A DNA stretch of 52,820 bases. It comes from Accumulibacter sp. (lineage in GTDB: Bacteria > Pseudomonadota > Gammaproteobacteria > Burkholderiales > Rhodocyclaceae). Position numbers and translations under genes: made by a program. Under the pieces are notes generated by a model, which saw only the letters and a program-made list of their open reading frames with translations, had not been told where the DNA came from and made no database searches. Below, in pieces: positions 17,381-26,070 of this stretch (its first letter is position 1; each line of letters opens with the position of its first letter). The stretch lies in NCBI RefSeq assembly GCF_023806635.1, contig NZ_JAMTDQ010000109.1:1-52820 (forward strand), in the 5' to 3' direction.

Positions 17381-17402
17381 GCAGAGCCCTTACGGGCTCT
17401 GC
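17381..17402 (-). terminator. Perfect 9-bp hairpin between PEP-CTERM gene and wecA-like gene
   Basis: GCAGAGCCC (17381-17389) and GGGCTCTGC (17394-17402) are exact inverted repeats separated by TTAC. The hairpin lies in the 144-bp gap after the PEP-CTERM stop codon. There is no T-run on the downstream side, so it may be a partial terminator, an mRNA-stabilising 3' structure or an attenuator that sets a high ratio of PEP-CTERM to wecA transcript. Confidence 0.45.
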
Positions 17403-17451
17403 AGGCACCCCCCACAGGCGCTTGCGCGCCGAGAAGCTCTCGCGAAGCGCC

Positions 17452-18291
17452 TCAGGCGCGGCGACGGCGGCCGATGAACAGGCCGACCAAGCCAAGGCCC
17501 AGCAGCGCCAGCGACTCCGGCTCGGGTATTTTCACCTCATAGGTGCCCGAATAGGACAGAGTCTCCTGGACCGCCTGATTCGGCGGCGTCGGCCCTGCAT
17601 AGACACCGGACCTCTCCGCATAGAAGCCGAACAGGTAGTCCTGCACACCGGCGAGATTCACATGGACCACCTCGCTCACCTGCAGCCCGCTCGGCAGCTG
17701 AGTCCCCGGTGGCAGTTGGGAACCGAAAACGGCCTGGAGGAACGGCGTCGCGTTGTAGATTCCGGCCAGACCGATGTACACGCCATGGCCGTCGCGCATC
17801 TCGACATAATCGATGTTGGGATCGCTGACGTACATCCACGGTGCCAGACCACCGAGGCCGGCATTGGGCGAAAGGAAGGCGTTTACCGCGTCAGTCAGAT
17901 CCGTGGGCGACAGGTTGATTCCAGCCTCCTTCGCAGCGCCCTGAATATAGCGCTCGGTCAGCGCGGTCGGCTGCAGCTGCCCGGTCGTCCAGTCAGCGGC
18001 GACGAGGCTCCGCAGGGTCACGGGCTTTCCGGCGAAGTCGCCAGACAGTGTGGTTACACCGCCTCTGCCGTACTTGCCCAGTTCGACGTTGCCGCCCCCG
18101 ACCTGCAGGGCGTCAGCAATGTTCGCATCCGAACAACTGCCGGCAGAGAGCTGCGGCGAACCCAGCCACGTCTGGCATAGCCCGTTGTTCAAACTCACAT
18201 TGCCCAACGACAGCGCCGCCGACGCGCCGGTCGACGCTGCCAGAGCCATGACGGCCAAGGCTATTTTGGTCCTGCTACAAGTTACACTCAT
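17452..18291 (-). CDS. PEP-CTERM sorting domain protein heading the EPS cluster
   Basis: A 279-residue exported protein. Residues 1-25 form a signal peptide ending ASTGASA. The C-terminus has the tripartite PEP-CTERM sorting signal: IPEPES, a hydrophobic stretch (LALLGLGLVGLFIG) and a basic RRRRA tail, about residues 255-279. Such proteins are cleaved and anchored by an exosortase, whose gene is not in this window. The body shows no enzymatic motif I recognise; it includes two Cys near residues 39 and 53 that could form a disulfide. A sigma-54 promoter lies about 130 bp upstream, and EPS export genes follow on the same strand. It probably contributes to extracellular matrix or floc. Confidence 0.9.
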   Translation of the reverse strand: MSVTCSRTKIALAVMALAASTGASAALSLGNVSLNNGLCQTWLGSPQLSAGSCSDANIADALQVGGGNVELGKYGRGGVTTLSGDFAGKPVTLRSLVAADWTTGQLQPTALTERYIQGAAKEAGINLSPTDLTDAVNAFLSPNAGLGGLAPWMYVSDPNIDYVEMRDGHGVYIGLAGIYNATPFLQAVFGSQLPPGTQLPSGLQVSEVVHVNLAGVQDYLFGFYAERSGVYAGPTPPNQAVQETLSYSGTYEVKIPEPESLALLGLGLVGLFIGRRRRA

Positions 18292-18430
18292 CGTTTCACT
18301 CCTTCACTGCGGTCACCAGCCCCCTGCTCGGAAAACCGGTGGATGAGGGTTTAATTGGGCTTCACAAGTCTTGGCTTCAAGGGGCTGTACCGTTCCACCC
18401 CCGCCCCTCAGCAAAACCTGGTTTTGATGT

Positions 18431-18447
18431 AGCAATATTCGTGCCCA
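18431..18447 (-). promoter_or_regulatory. Consensus sigma-54 (-24/-12) promoter of the PEP-CTERM/EPS module
   Basis: On the minus strand the sequence TGGGCACGAATATTGCT contains GGCAC-N5-TTGC, the full RpoN consensus with correct GG-N10-GC spacing. It points at the PEP-CTERM gene, with the start of transcription expected near 18420 and an untranslated leader of about 130 bases. An eight-A tract lies just upstream of the -24 element. From memory, PEP-CTERM genes in related floc-formers are controlled by the PrsK/PrsR system with RpoN, which fits. Confidence 0.75.
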
Positions 18448-18908
18448 AAAAAAACTTCTTTTTGCAGCAGAGTGTTACAAATGTCACGCTGCTTTCGGAC
18501 CGATCGGCTGTAAGAAATTCCGACAGTTCGCCCCCCCCCCAGCAACCCGATGCTTGCCTCCGGTCCGGCAACGAGTCGACGTCGGCGCCCCACCGAATGG
18601 ACGTCTTCACTATAGCAGGGGCCGCTGTCGACCGCTGTTCCGGGAGACCGGGCTCGCCACGAACACTGGCCCTGACGGAGCCTGCCGGCAGACGCATGGG
18701 AGCACCAATGGGCCCATCGGTTTCGGTCCGCCCATGCCGCAGACCAACCGCCGCACGAATTGACGACCATCTGCCGGCTCGCTATCCTGCCACCATGGGC
18801 TCTGATGACATCCAGCGACCGCGATCCCGCCGCAGCCGGTCGAACCCGACCACAGACCCGGTCGGCGCGCCACCACCAGGTTGCAGGTGATGCTGCCGTA
18901 CGACCGCC
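18448..18908. other. Regulatory/intergenic stretch with a 10-C tract, no gene
   Basis: About 460 bp upstream of the sigma-54 promoter and before the TonB-like gene, with no supported reading frame. It contains a run of ten C (18531-18540) about 85 bp upstream of the -24 element and an imperfect CTGT...ACAG pair (about 18509-18527). Enhancer-binding-protein sites for the sigma-54 promoter are expected here but cannot be named. Confidence 0.4.
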
Positions 18909-19853
18909 TTGGCGCGTGTGCCCTCCGCTTGCCACCGGCCCAGCCGCCCAGGAGATGCCGCGCGGCCAGCGGGCAGCCTGTCGCGCGAAGCGGTTCCGGC
19001 AGATGACGAGGTTGGCGTAGAACAGACTCCGATCTCGCGCTCGCTGTCTGCTGCCCTGGCGGTGTCGCTGCTCCTGCACGCCATCGTTCTCTTCTTTCCG
19101 GAGCGGGAGGCAGTACCCCGGCCGATCGCCTCGACGCGCTTCGATGCCCGGCTGTCGCCGGCGCCGCAGGCGGCAACGCGGGCATCCCTGCCGCCCCCAC
19201 CGGTGACCGCCAAAGCGCCGCCACGGGCCGCCGCCCGACCGACAGGCAAGCCACCACGCCCGCGCAGCCCGAACACGCCGACCCCCGCCGATGCCGCGGT
19301 TCGCCAAGAAACGCCGCGCTGGACCCCGAGTGAAAGGCAGGAAATGAAGCGTTTCCTCGACGAGCTCGAAGAGCAGGCGAAGGCGGCTCCCAAGCCGTCG
19401 CTGGCACAACGCTCCCTGGCGCAGGCGGCGGAGCTCGGGCGGCAGCAGGCGCGGCGCGACGAACAGGGACTGCTCATGCTCGAACGCCGGCCCGACACGC
19501 CGCCGCCCGACCCGTTCAGCCTCGACCTCTACCTCGATGGCATCGTCCGGCGACTGAACCGCAGTGCCGCCTTCGTCCGCAACGACCCGCGCAGCAGGGG
19601 AGTGAAGCCGGCCGCAGTCCAGTTCCGGATCAACCCCAACGGCAGCCTCAAGTCCTTCGCCGTCCTCAACGCCGGCGATCAGCAGGAGGAGATTGCGTTC
19701 ATCCGTTCGGTGGTCGAGCGATCGATCCCCTTCGCTGCCTTTCCGCCGGACATCGACCGCGCCGCGCGCTCGCTCGGCGTGACGATCTGCATCCAGCCAA
19801 GCCACGCCGGCGGCTTCGGCTTCAGCCGCCTGCCCGATGGCCGCGCCTGCTGA
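18909..19853 (+). CDS. TonB/TolA-type C-terminal domain protein, orphan
   Basis: A single-span inner-membrane protein with TonB layout. A hydrophobic anchor (SLSAALAVSLLLHAIVLFF) near residues 45-63 is followed by a Pro/Ala/Arg-rich linker with PPPP runs, a short helical segment (ERQEMKRFLDELEEQAK), and a C-terminal TonB-like domain containing VQFRINPNGSLKSFAVLNAG and ending near 314. It may transmit energy or tether to an outer-membrane partner. No exbB/exbD or receptor gene is nearby. The start is uncertain: TTG at 18909 or GTG at 18918 are the only nearby options in frame, there is no clear ribosome binding site, and the first 35 residues look non-native. The protein body itself is convincing. 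Confidence 0.7.
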   Translation: MARVPSACHRPSRPGDAARPAGSLSREAVPADDEVGVEQTPISRSLSAALAVSLLLHAIVLFFPEREAVPRPIASTRFDARLSPAPQAATRASLPPPPVTAKAPPRAAARPTGKPPRPRSPNTPTPADAAVRQETPRWTPSERQEMKRFLDELEEQAKAAPKPSLAQRSLAQAAELGRQQARRDEQGLLMLERRPDTPPPDPFSLDLYLDGIVRRLNRSAAFVRNDPRSRGVKPAAVQFRINPNGSLKSFAVLNAGDQQEEIAFIRSVVERSIPFAAFPPDIDRAARSLGVTICIQPSHAGGFGFSRLPDGRAC

Positions 19854-19944
19854 CCCCACATTTCGGTGACAGTATTGTCAACTCGACGACCATCCCGCGC
19901 GCGCCGGAAACATTACGCCGATCCGCTGGCGGGTCGGCGCCCGT

Positions 19945-20577
19945 TCAGTGGAACAGACCGCGCTCCTCGATGAAGGTGATGATCTCCGCCAGCCCCTCGC
20001 CGGTCTTCATGTTGCTGAAGACGAAGGGACGCTCGCCGCGCATCCTGCGGCTGTCGCGCGCCATGACTTCGAGTGATGCGCCGACCAGCGGCGCGAGATC
20101 GGTCTTGTTGATCACCAGCAGGTCGGAGCGGGTGATCCCCGGACCACCCTTGCGCGGGATCTTGTCGCCGGCGGCGACGTCGATGACGTAGAGCGTCAGG
20201 TCGGATAGCTCGGGGCTGAAGGTCGCGGCAAGATTGTCCCCTCCCGACTCGACCAGGACGATCTCGATGTCCGGGAACGTAGCGGTCAGCCGCGCGACGG
20301 CTTCGAGGTTGATCGAGGCGTCTTCGCGGATCGCGGTGTGCGGGCAGCCACCCGTCTCGACGCCGAGAATGCGTTCCTGTGGCAGGGCAGCGTGCTGCAC
20401 GAGGAAGTTCGCGTCCTCGGCGGTATAGATGTCGTTGGTCACCACGCCAAGGCTGTACCTGTCGCGCAATGCAAGGCACAGCGCCAGGGTGAGTGCGGTC
20501 TTGCCTGAGCCGACCGGACCTCCGATGCCGATGCGCAGGGCGGTTGGGGCGTTCATCCTTGGCTCGCTTTCCGTCAT
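19945..20577 (-). CDS. ureG: Urease accessory GTPase UreG
   Basis: A SIMIBI-class GTPase of 210 residues from the ATG at 20577, which drives nickel delivery to apo-urease with UreD, UreF and UreE. The P-loop GGPVGSGKT is at residues 19-27, the metal-binding CPH motif is in [14 protein letters not shown], and NKTD is the G4 motif. The start at 20577 overlaps the ureF stop as ATGA, indicating translational coupling; an ATG at 20556 is an alternative. It is the last gene of the urease operon and is convergent with the TonB-like gene. Confidence 0.95.
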   Translation of the reverse strand: MTESEPRMNAPTALRIGIGGPVGSGKTALTLALCLALRDRYSLGVVTNDIYTAEDANFLVQHAALPQERILGVETGGCPHTAIREDASINLEAVARLTATFPDIEIVLVESGGDNLAATFSPELSDLTLYVIDVAAGDKIPRKGGPGITRSDLLVINKTDLAPLVGASLEVMARDSRRMRGERPFVFSNMKTGEGLAEIITFIEERGLFH

Positions 20578-21245
20578 GATCGAAACAGTCTCGAGTACTG
20601 CGTTTCGTGCTGGCTCGACGCCAGCGCGAAGCCAGGGGCGAAGTTGCTCCATGCCGCCTCGGGGAGGACCAGCGCCCGTTGCACGACCGCCGGAATGCGG
20701 CCACCGAGCTGCAGCAGGGCCCGCTGTCCGGCGGTCTGGCCAAGCGGCACGGCCTTCAGCGCCGCCAGCACCTGATTCTCGCACCAGGACCACAGATAGG
20801 CCACAAGCGAATCGGCCAGCGGGATCCGCCAGGACGCAGCGGCGAGCGCCCAGACCGTCGGAAAAGCCGTCTCCGGCAGTTCATCGAGGACCTCCGGCAA
20901 GGGGAAATCGTCGAGGTCATGCAGCAGGCGGCGCAGCGAGTATCCCATCTGCAGGGTCTCGGCACGCAGCTCGGACGACTCGCGGCTGGCCAGGAACTCG
21001 CCGTTCAGACGCGCCACCTCGCCGATATCGGCGGCGCGCCAGGCGCGCTGCAGGCAGGCCGCGAGCGGCGCCTCGAAGCGACCGATGCCTTCCTCGAGCA
21101 CACCGCCGATCCACTGCCCGGCGCTCCGCTCGTCGCGCACCAGCCCGGCCTCGACGGCCCATTCGAGCCCCTGCGAATAGGTGTAGGCCCCCACCGGCAA
21201 CGCCGGGCTGGCGAGCTGCAGCAGGCGTGTCAGCACTAGGCTCAC
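20574..21245 (-). CDS. ureF: Urease accessory protein UreF
   Basis: A 223-residue all-helical chaperone of the urease activation complex that bridges UreD and UreG. It begins [20 protein letters not shown] followed by [12 protein letters not shown], the most conserved UreF segment. The C-terminal tail [15 protein letters not shown]...[17 protein letters not shown] matches the part of UreF that contacts UreG. It overlaps ureE by 4 bp and ureG by 4 bp. Confidence 0.94.
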   Translation of the reverse strand: MSLVLTRLLQLASPALPVGAYTYSQGLEWAVEAGLVRDERSAGQWIGGVLEEGIGRFEAPLAACLQRAWRAADIGEVARLNGEFLASRESSELRAETLQMGYSLRRLLHDLDDFPLPEVLDELPETAFPTVWALAAASWRIPLADSLVAYLWSWCENQVLAALKAVPLGQTAGQRALLQLGGRIPAVVQRALVLPEAAWSNFAPGFALASSQHETQYSRLFRS

Positions 21246-21793
21246 TTGAACTCGTGGATCTTCGCCGGCGAGCGATGCGGACCGTGGCCAGGGTCGTGTG
21301 CTTCGACCACCCGCCGGCCCTTCGTCGGCCGGTAGTCGTGCCCATGCGCAGGCGCCTCGCCATGGCCGTGCGCCGCGCCGTAGGCGCCCCCCTCCGGGTC
21401 GAACGGCGCCACCACCTCGCTGACGGAACAGGCCAGACGCCGCAGCATGTCGCCCAGCACGTGGTCCGGCTGCAGGCGCAGGAACCCGTCGCCGAGCTGC
21501 ACCGGCACGTGCCGGTTGCCCAGGTGATAGGCGGCACGGGTCAACTGCAAGCTGTCACGGGCGCGAACTTCGAGCAGCTCTTCGGGCGCCGCGGCGACCT
21601 CGACTACCCGTCCATCGCCGGCCAGCAGCCGGTCGCCATGCCGCAGCACGGTGCCCGCCGGAAGGACATAGCCCATCTCCTCGCCGCCGACCAGCCTGAC
21701 GCGCTGCCGGCTCCGGCAACGGGCGTCGTAGGGCAGCACCAGATGATCGCTGACCGGCGCATCGGCGGCAGCAAAGGATTCGGCAAGAAGCAT
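21242..21793 (-). CDS. ureE: Urease nickel metallochaperone UreE
   Basis: A 183-residue nickel-binding metallochaperone. The N-terminal peptide-binding domain contains RQRVRLVGGEEMGYVLP, and the metal-binding domain has AYHLGNRHVPVQLGDGFLRL with the conserved His. The C-terminal tail carries a modest His-rich stretch (AHGHGEAPAHGHDYRP) that would bind additional nickel. It is 7 bp downstream of ureC and overlaps ureF by 4 bp. Confidence 0.94.
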   Translation of the reverse strand: MLLAESFAAADAPVSDHLVLPYDARCRSRQRVRLVGGEEMGYVLPAGTVLRHGDRLLAGDGRVVEVAAAPEELLEVRARDSLQLTRAAYHLGNRHVPVQLGDGFLRLQPDHVLGDMLRRLACSVSEVVAPFDPEGGAYGAAHGHGEAPAHGHDYRPTKGRRVVEAHDPGHGPHRSPAKIHEFK

Positions 21794-21800
21794 GTGCCGC

Positions 21801-23513
21801 TCAGAACAGGAAGTAGCGCTGCGCCAGCGGCAGCACGCTCGCCGGCTCGCACACCAGCAGCTCGCCGTCGGCGCGGACGGCGTAGGTCTCCGGATCGACC
21901 TCGATCTTCGGCGTCGCGCCGTTGTGCACCATGTCCGCCTTGCCGATCCCCCTGGTCTGGCGAACGGCGACCAGCGGCTTGCGCAGCTGCAGTGCGGCGA
22001 TCGCCGGGCTGGCCAGCGCCGCCTGCGAGACGAAGATCACCGAAGTCTGCAGGGCACTGCCGAAGGAGCCGAACATCGGCCGGTAGTGCACCGGTTGCGG
22101 TGTCGGAATCGAAGCGTTCGCGTCGCCCATGGCGGCGGCGGCGATCATCCCGCCCTTGAGGATCAGCGACGGCTTGACGCCGAAGAAGGCCGGCTTCCAG
22201 AGCACCAGGTCGGCGAGCTTGCCGACTTCGATCGAGCCGACGAGATGACTGATGCCGTGCGTGATCGCCGGATTGATCGTGTACTTGGCGAGGTAGCGCT
22301 GGACGCGGAAGTTGTCGTGCCGCTGCGCGCCAGCGCCGGGAGACGGCAGCGGACCGCGCTGCAGCTTCATCTTGTGCGCCGTCTGCCAGGTGCGGATGAT
22401 CACCTCGCCCACCCGCCCCATCGCCTGCGAGTCGGACGACATCATCGACAGCGCCCCGAGGTCGTGCAGGATGTCCTCGGCAGCGATCGTCTCGCGCCGG
22501 ATGCGGCTCTCGGCAAAGGCGACATCCTCGGCGATCGCCGGGTCCAGGTGGTGACAGACCATCAACATGTCGAGGTGCTCGTCGACGGTATTCACCGTGT
22601 ACGGCCGCGTCGGGTTGGTCGACGACGGCAGGACGTTGGCTTCGCCGACGGCGCGCAGGATGTCCGGTGCGTGCCCGCCGCCGGCCCCTTCGGTATGGAA
22701 GGTGTGGATCGTCCGCCCCCTGAAGGCAGCCAGGGTCGTTTCGACGAAACCCGATTCGTTGAGCGTGTCGGTGTGGATCGCCACCTGCACGTCCATCTCG
22801 TCGGCGACCGACAGGCAGTTGTCGATCGCCGCCGGCGTCGTTCCCCAGTCCTCGTGCAGCTTGAGGCCGATCGCGCCGGCGCGCACCTGCTCGCGCAGCG
22901 GCTCGGGCAGCGAGACGTTGCCCTTGCCGAAGAAGCCGAGGTTCATCGGGAACGCCTCGGCGGCCTGCAGCATGCGCTGGATGTGCCACGGGCCCGGCGT
23001 GCAGGTCGTCGCGTAGGTGCCGGTGGCAGGCCCGGTGCCGCCGCCGAGCATCGTCGTCACGCCCGACATCAGCGCTTCCTCGATCTGCTGCGGGCAGATG
23101 AAGTGGATGTGGCTGTCGATGCCGCCGGCGGTGACGATCATCCCCTCGCCGGCGATGATCTCGGTGCCGCCACCGATGTTGATCGTTACACCGGGCTGGA
23201 TGTCCGGGTTGCCGGCCTTGCCGATGGCGGCGATGCGGCCGTCCTTGAGGGCGATGTCGGCCTTGACGATTCCCCAGTGGTCGACGATCAGAGCGTTGGT
23301 GATCACCGTGTCGGCAACTTCCGCCGCCGGCTTCTGGCCCTGGCCCATGCCGTCGCGAATCACCTTGCCACCGCCGAACTTGACCTCGTCGCCATGGACG
23401 GTGAAATCCTGCTCGACCTCGATCCACAGATCGGTGTCGGCGAGGCGGACGCGGTCGCCGACCGTCGGCCCGAACATTTCGGCATAGGCCTGGCGCGAGA
23501 TGCGGACGCTCAT
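21801..23513 (-). CDS. ureC: Urease alpha (catalytic) subunit
   Basis: A 570-residue catalytic subunit that hydrolyses urea to ammonia and carbamate at a di-nickel centre. All expected ligands are visible: His135/His137 (GGIDSHIHF), the carbamylated Lys218 ([11 protein letters not shown]), His247, His273 and Asp361 (SSDSQAMG). The flap cysteine and histidines are in MVCHHLDP (Cys320, His321). Full length and uninterrupted, with the typical ending YFLF. It overlaps ureB by 4 bp, as expected for subunits made together. Confidence 0.97.
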   Translation of the reverse strand: MSVRISRQAYAEMFGPTVGDRVRLADTDLWIEVEQDFTVHGDEVKFGGGKVIRDGMGQGQKPAAEVADTVITNALIVDHWGIVKADIALKDGRIAAIGKAGNPDIQPGVTINIGGGTEIIAGEGMIVTAGGIDSHIHFICPQQIEEALMSGVTTMLGGGTGPATGTYATTCTPGPWHIQRMLQAAEAFPMNLGFFGKGNVSLPEPLREQVRAGAIGLKLHEDWGTTPAAIDNCLSVADEMDVQVAIHTDTLNESGFVETTLAAFRGRTIHTFHTEGAGGGHAPDILRAVGEANVLPSSTNPTRPYTVNTVDEHLDMLMVCHHLDPAIAEDVAFAESRIRRETIAAEDILHDLGALSMMSSDSQAMGRVGEVIIRTWQTAHKMKLQRGPLPSPGAGAQRHDNFRVQRYLAKYTINPAITHGISHLVGSIEVGKLADLVLWKPAFFGVKPSLILKGGMIAAAAMGDANASIPTPQPVHYRPMFGSFGSALQTSVIFVSQAALASPAIAALQLRKPLVAVRQTRGIGKADMVHNGATPKIEVDPETYAVRADGELLVCEPASVLPLAQRYFLF

Positions 23514-23818
23514 TCGAGTGCTCCCATGATGCTGGCGGTGAAGCCGTAGACCCGGCGCTCGCCGGCGAGCGCGACGAGCTGCACGCTGCGCGTCTGCCCC
23601 GGCTCGAAACGCACCGCCGTACCGGCGGCGATGTCGAGCCGGAAGCCGCGCGCGGCGACGCGATCGAATTGCAGCGCCGCGTTGGTCTCGGCGAAGTGGT
23701 AGTGCGAACCGACCTGGATCGGTCGGTCACCGGTGTTGGCAACAGCCAGCCGGATCGTCTCGCGACCGGCGTTGAGCTCGATCTCGCCGGGCTCGATGTG
23801 CATCTCTCCGGGAATCAT
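23510..23818 (-). CDS. ureB: Urease beta subunit
   Basis: A 102-residue structural subunit of the bacterial (UreA-UreB-UreC)3 enzyme. It begins [20 protein letters not shown], a highly conserved start, and contains [17 protein letters not shown] and [16 protein letters not shown]. Length is standard. It sits 11 bp after ureA and overlaps ureC by 4 bp. Confidence 0.96.
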   Translation of the reverse strand: MIPGEMHIEPGEIELNAGRETIRLAVANTGDRPIQVGSHYHFAETNAALQFDRVAARGFRLDIAAGTAVRFEPGQTRSVQLVALAGERRVYGFTASIMGALE

Positions 23819-23829
23819 GCCGGACCTCC

Positions 23830-24132
23830 TCAGACGATCGGGTGATGGACGGTGACCAGCTTGGTGCCGTCGGGAAAGGTGGCCTCGACCTGGATATCGT
23901 GGATCATCTCGGGAACACCCTCCATGACCTCGTCGCGCGAAAGAAGGGTCGTGCCGTGGTGCATCAGTTCGGCCACCGTCCGTCCGTCACGCGCCCCCTC
24001 GATGATCGCCGCGCTGATCAGCGCCACCGCTTCCGGATAATTGAGCCGCAGGCCGCGTGCGCGGCGCCGCTCGGCAAGCAGCGCGGCGGTGAACAGCAGC
24101 AGCTTGTCCTTCTCTCTTGGCGTCAGTTCCAT
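23830..24132 (-). CDS. ureA: Urease gamma subunit
   Basis: A 100-residue structural subunit of urease, starting [20 protein letters not shown] and ending [19 protein letters not shown], both diagnostic. Conserved [21 protein letters not shown] is in the middle. GAGAGGAAG precedes the ATG. The 18-bp gap to ureD and close packing downstream place it within one operon. It is not fused to UreB, unlike the two-subunit urease of Helicobacter. Confidence 0.96.
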   Translation of the reverse strand: MELTPREKDKLLLFTAALLAERRRARGLRLNYPEAVALISAAIIEGARDGRTVAELMHHGTTLLSRDEVMEGVPEMIHDIQVEATFPDGTKLVTVHHPIV

Positions 24133-24150
24133 TGCTTCCTCTCAACAGGA

Positions 24151-25032
24151 TCAGGTACTCCAGATGCGCGGCGGCACCGCCTCCCTGGCCAGCGCCAGCG
24201 GCCGCAAGCGCCGCCAGACCCCCGTCAGCCACGCCTTTGCCGGCTCGCTGGCCGGCCCCAGACAGCGCGCCACGAGCACGCCGGGCAGCGCCGTCACACC
24301 GACGCGCAGGCCGCGGGGTGACGGCACGGCGCGGCAGGCTGCCAGCCATTCCGCTGCGACCGGCCGGCCGGCGAGCAGCAGCGTGCCGCTCACCGGCAGC
24401 CCGCCGAGGCCGGCGGCGGCAGCGAGCCACGGCGAACCGCCGCGCAGGCAGCCGCGTTCGATCCACAACGGCCGCCCGCCTTGCTCGATGCGCGTCGACA
24501 ATTCGAGCCGGCCCTGGCTGAAAGTCTCGCCGGCGGCCGTTCGCCCGAGGCAGAGGATTTCCCAGCCACAGTAAACGGCGCCAGCGGCCAGATCGACCCG
24601 CGTCAGCATCTCCGCCTCGACGCCGTCGAAAACGATCGTTTCCTGCGGCAGCCACTCGACGATGGCCTGCTCGTCCGCACGCAGACCGACGGTCTGCCGC
24701 GCGCGCCGCCCGTCCGAACGATACCACTTGCCGGCGCCCGGTGTCGTCAACTGCGCGTGCGCAGCCGCCGCCGCGACGACGACGATGTCGAGGCTGTCGC
24801 CGCCGGCGACGCCGCCCGGCGGATGCAGGACGATCGCCTGGCAGACCGCCGGCCCCTCCGGGTAGAGCGCCTTCTGAACCCGCAGCGGCCCCAGGTGGGC
24901 GCAGTGGGCCAGCACCGTCCGCTCGCCACGCCGTTCGAAACCGAGTGACAGGCGAGCCTGCCAGCCCGGCCGGGGGACATTGCCGACCGCCGGCGCGACG
25001 CTGGACGACGCGAACCGGGTGCGCTCGCTCAA
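24151..25032 (-). CDS. ureD: Urease accessory protein UreD
   Basis: A scaffold protein of about 293 residues that binds apo-urease and channels nickel from UreG through UreF. Family features include ARLSLGFERRGERTVLAHCA followed by HLGPLRVQKALYPEG, and HPPGGVAGGDSLDI. The start is taken as TTG at 25032 (LSERTRFASSS), because it overlaps the upstream gene's TGA stop as TTGA and nothing further upstream looks like UreD. A non-ATG start coupled to an unrelated-looking gene is unusual. Confidence 0.92.
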   Translation of the reverse strand: MSERTRFASSSVAPAVGNVPRPGWQARLSLGFERRGERTVLAHCAHLGPLRVQKALYPEGPAVCQAIVLHPPGGVAGGDSLDIVVVAAAAAHAQLTTPGAGKWYRSDGRRARQTVGLRADEQAIVEWLPQETIVFDGVEAEMLTRVDLAAGAVYCGWEILCLGRTAAGETFSQGRLELSTRIEQGGRPLWIERGCLRGGSPWLAAAAGLGGLPVSGTLLLAGRPVAAEWLAACRAVPSPRGLRVGVTALPGVLVARCLGPASEPAKAWLTGVWRRLRPLALAREAVPPRIWST

Positions 25033-25589
25033 TCCGCCCACAGCCCCGCGAGCGCGAAGCTGATGACGGCGAACGGCGGCTGCGCAACGGCCGCCTCGTC
25101 CTCGAGAACGGCAAGCAACAGCCACTGGCCGCCGCGGTTCTCGAGGACATCCAGGATGCGCAGATCGGGATCGACGAGCCACGCGTGTTGCACGCCGTGC
25201 GCGGCGTAGATCGGCAACTTTTCCGCCCGGTCGACGCGTGCCGTCGCCGGCGACAGGATCTCGCAGACCCAGTCGGGGGCGAGATCGAACCCGGCGGTCT
25301 CGGGCAATCGCGGCAGGCGTTCGCGCCGCCAGCCGGCGACGTCGGGGACGAGAACGTGTTGCTCGAGATGGATCTCGGGTTCGTCGAGGATCCACCAGCC
25401 GCCCGGACCATTTCGCGCCAGATCGAACGGACCGCCCAGCTCGAAGCCGAGCGAAGAACTCGCCCGGGCATGCCGTGGGGCCGGCCGCGGATGGGTGACC
25501 AGACGGCCGTCGATGATCTCGCCGACGACGTATTCCGGCAGAGCGAAAAGATCTTCGTAGACAGAGGGTTTCTCTTGCGGCAGACGCAT
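25029..25589 (-). CDS. Uma2-family (DUF820) putative endonuclease
   Basis: A 186-residue protein of the Uma2/DUF820 family, which has a PD-(D/E)xK nuclease-like fold. Visible are EIIDGRLVTHPRPAPRHA, the Asp of VPDVAGWR, the Glu of DWVCEILSP and the lysine of EKLPIYAAHGVQHAWLVDP, which together form the nuclease-like active site. The family is common in cyanobacteria and scattered elsewhere; its function is not established. ATG at 25589 is preferred over TTG at 25616. Its stop overlaps the ureD start, so it appears to be the first gene of the urease transcript although it is not a known urease accessory factor. Confidence 0.82.
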   Translation of the reverse strand: MRLPQEKPSVYEDLFALPEYVVGEIIDGRLVTHPRPAPRHARASSSLGFELGGPFDLARNGPGGWWILDEPEIHLEQHVLVPDVAGWRRERLPRLPETAGFDLAPDWVCEILSPATARVDRAEKLPIYAAHGVQHAWLVDPDLRILDVLENRGGQWLLLAVLEDEAAVAQPPFAVISFALAGLWAD

Positions 25590-25921
25590 GGCGGTTTCCG
25601 ATGATCGACCGAGCAAAGTCTAGCGCGGATCGCCTGCCCCGACAAACAGCAGCGAGCCGGATCGGCGCGCCGCCGCGCGAGCGCGTGGCTGGCGGATCGC
25701 TGTCCGCGACGAGCGACGAGTCCGGCAAGCAATCCGGCATCACAGGCGCGGGAAGGCTTCCCGCACTCCCTGCCAGTGGTCTTGTCGCTGCTCGTCAAAA
25801 CGTCGATGATGTGTGCCACTCACCGCAAGGACACTTCAATGATCAGCCGCGACCGACCGGACCCTGGCTCATCGACCAGCGCCGGGGTGCTGCCGCTCTC
25901 GCCTGCCCCGCTCGTCATCGC
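25590..25921. other. Upstream region of the Uma2/urease operon, no gene
   Basis: About 330 bp with no supported reading frame. The promoter for the Uma2-ureDABCEFG transcript should lie here, but no consensus sigma-54 pattern facing that operon was found on inspection, and no sigma-70 pair stands out. Confidence 0.35.
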
Positions 25922-26050
25922 ATGAGCGCGAACATTCACCATCGCTGGCAGCGCTACTGGCTGCCGATGGGCGCCACCTTGAACCTCGACGCGGATGGCT
26001 TCCTGCCCGATCCCGAGTGCCGGTTCGGCCGCCACTACAACCCGGGTGCG
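25922..26050 (+). pseudogene. Possible 5' fragment of an unrecognised gene
   Basis: From ATG 25922 the plus strand reads MSANIHHRWQRYWLPMGATL then NLDADGFLPDPECRFGRHYNPG. This is rich in Trp, Tyr, Asp and Asn and unlike the Arg/Ala/Pro-rich shadow frames seen elsewhere. The native-looking sequence stops near 26050, and the frame then runs antisense into the end of the gene at 26071. This looks like the N-terminal stub of a larger gene truncated by deletion. I do not recognise the family. Confidence 0.35.
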
Positions 26051-26070
26051 CGGCAGCGCCGCGGGGCGCC

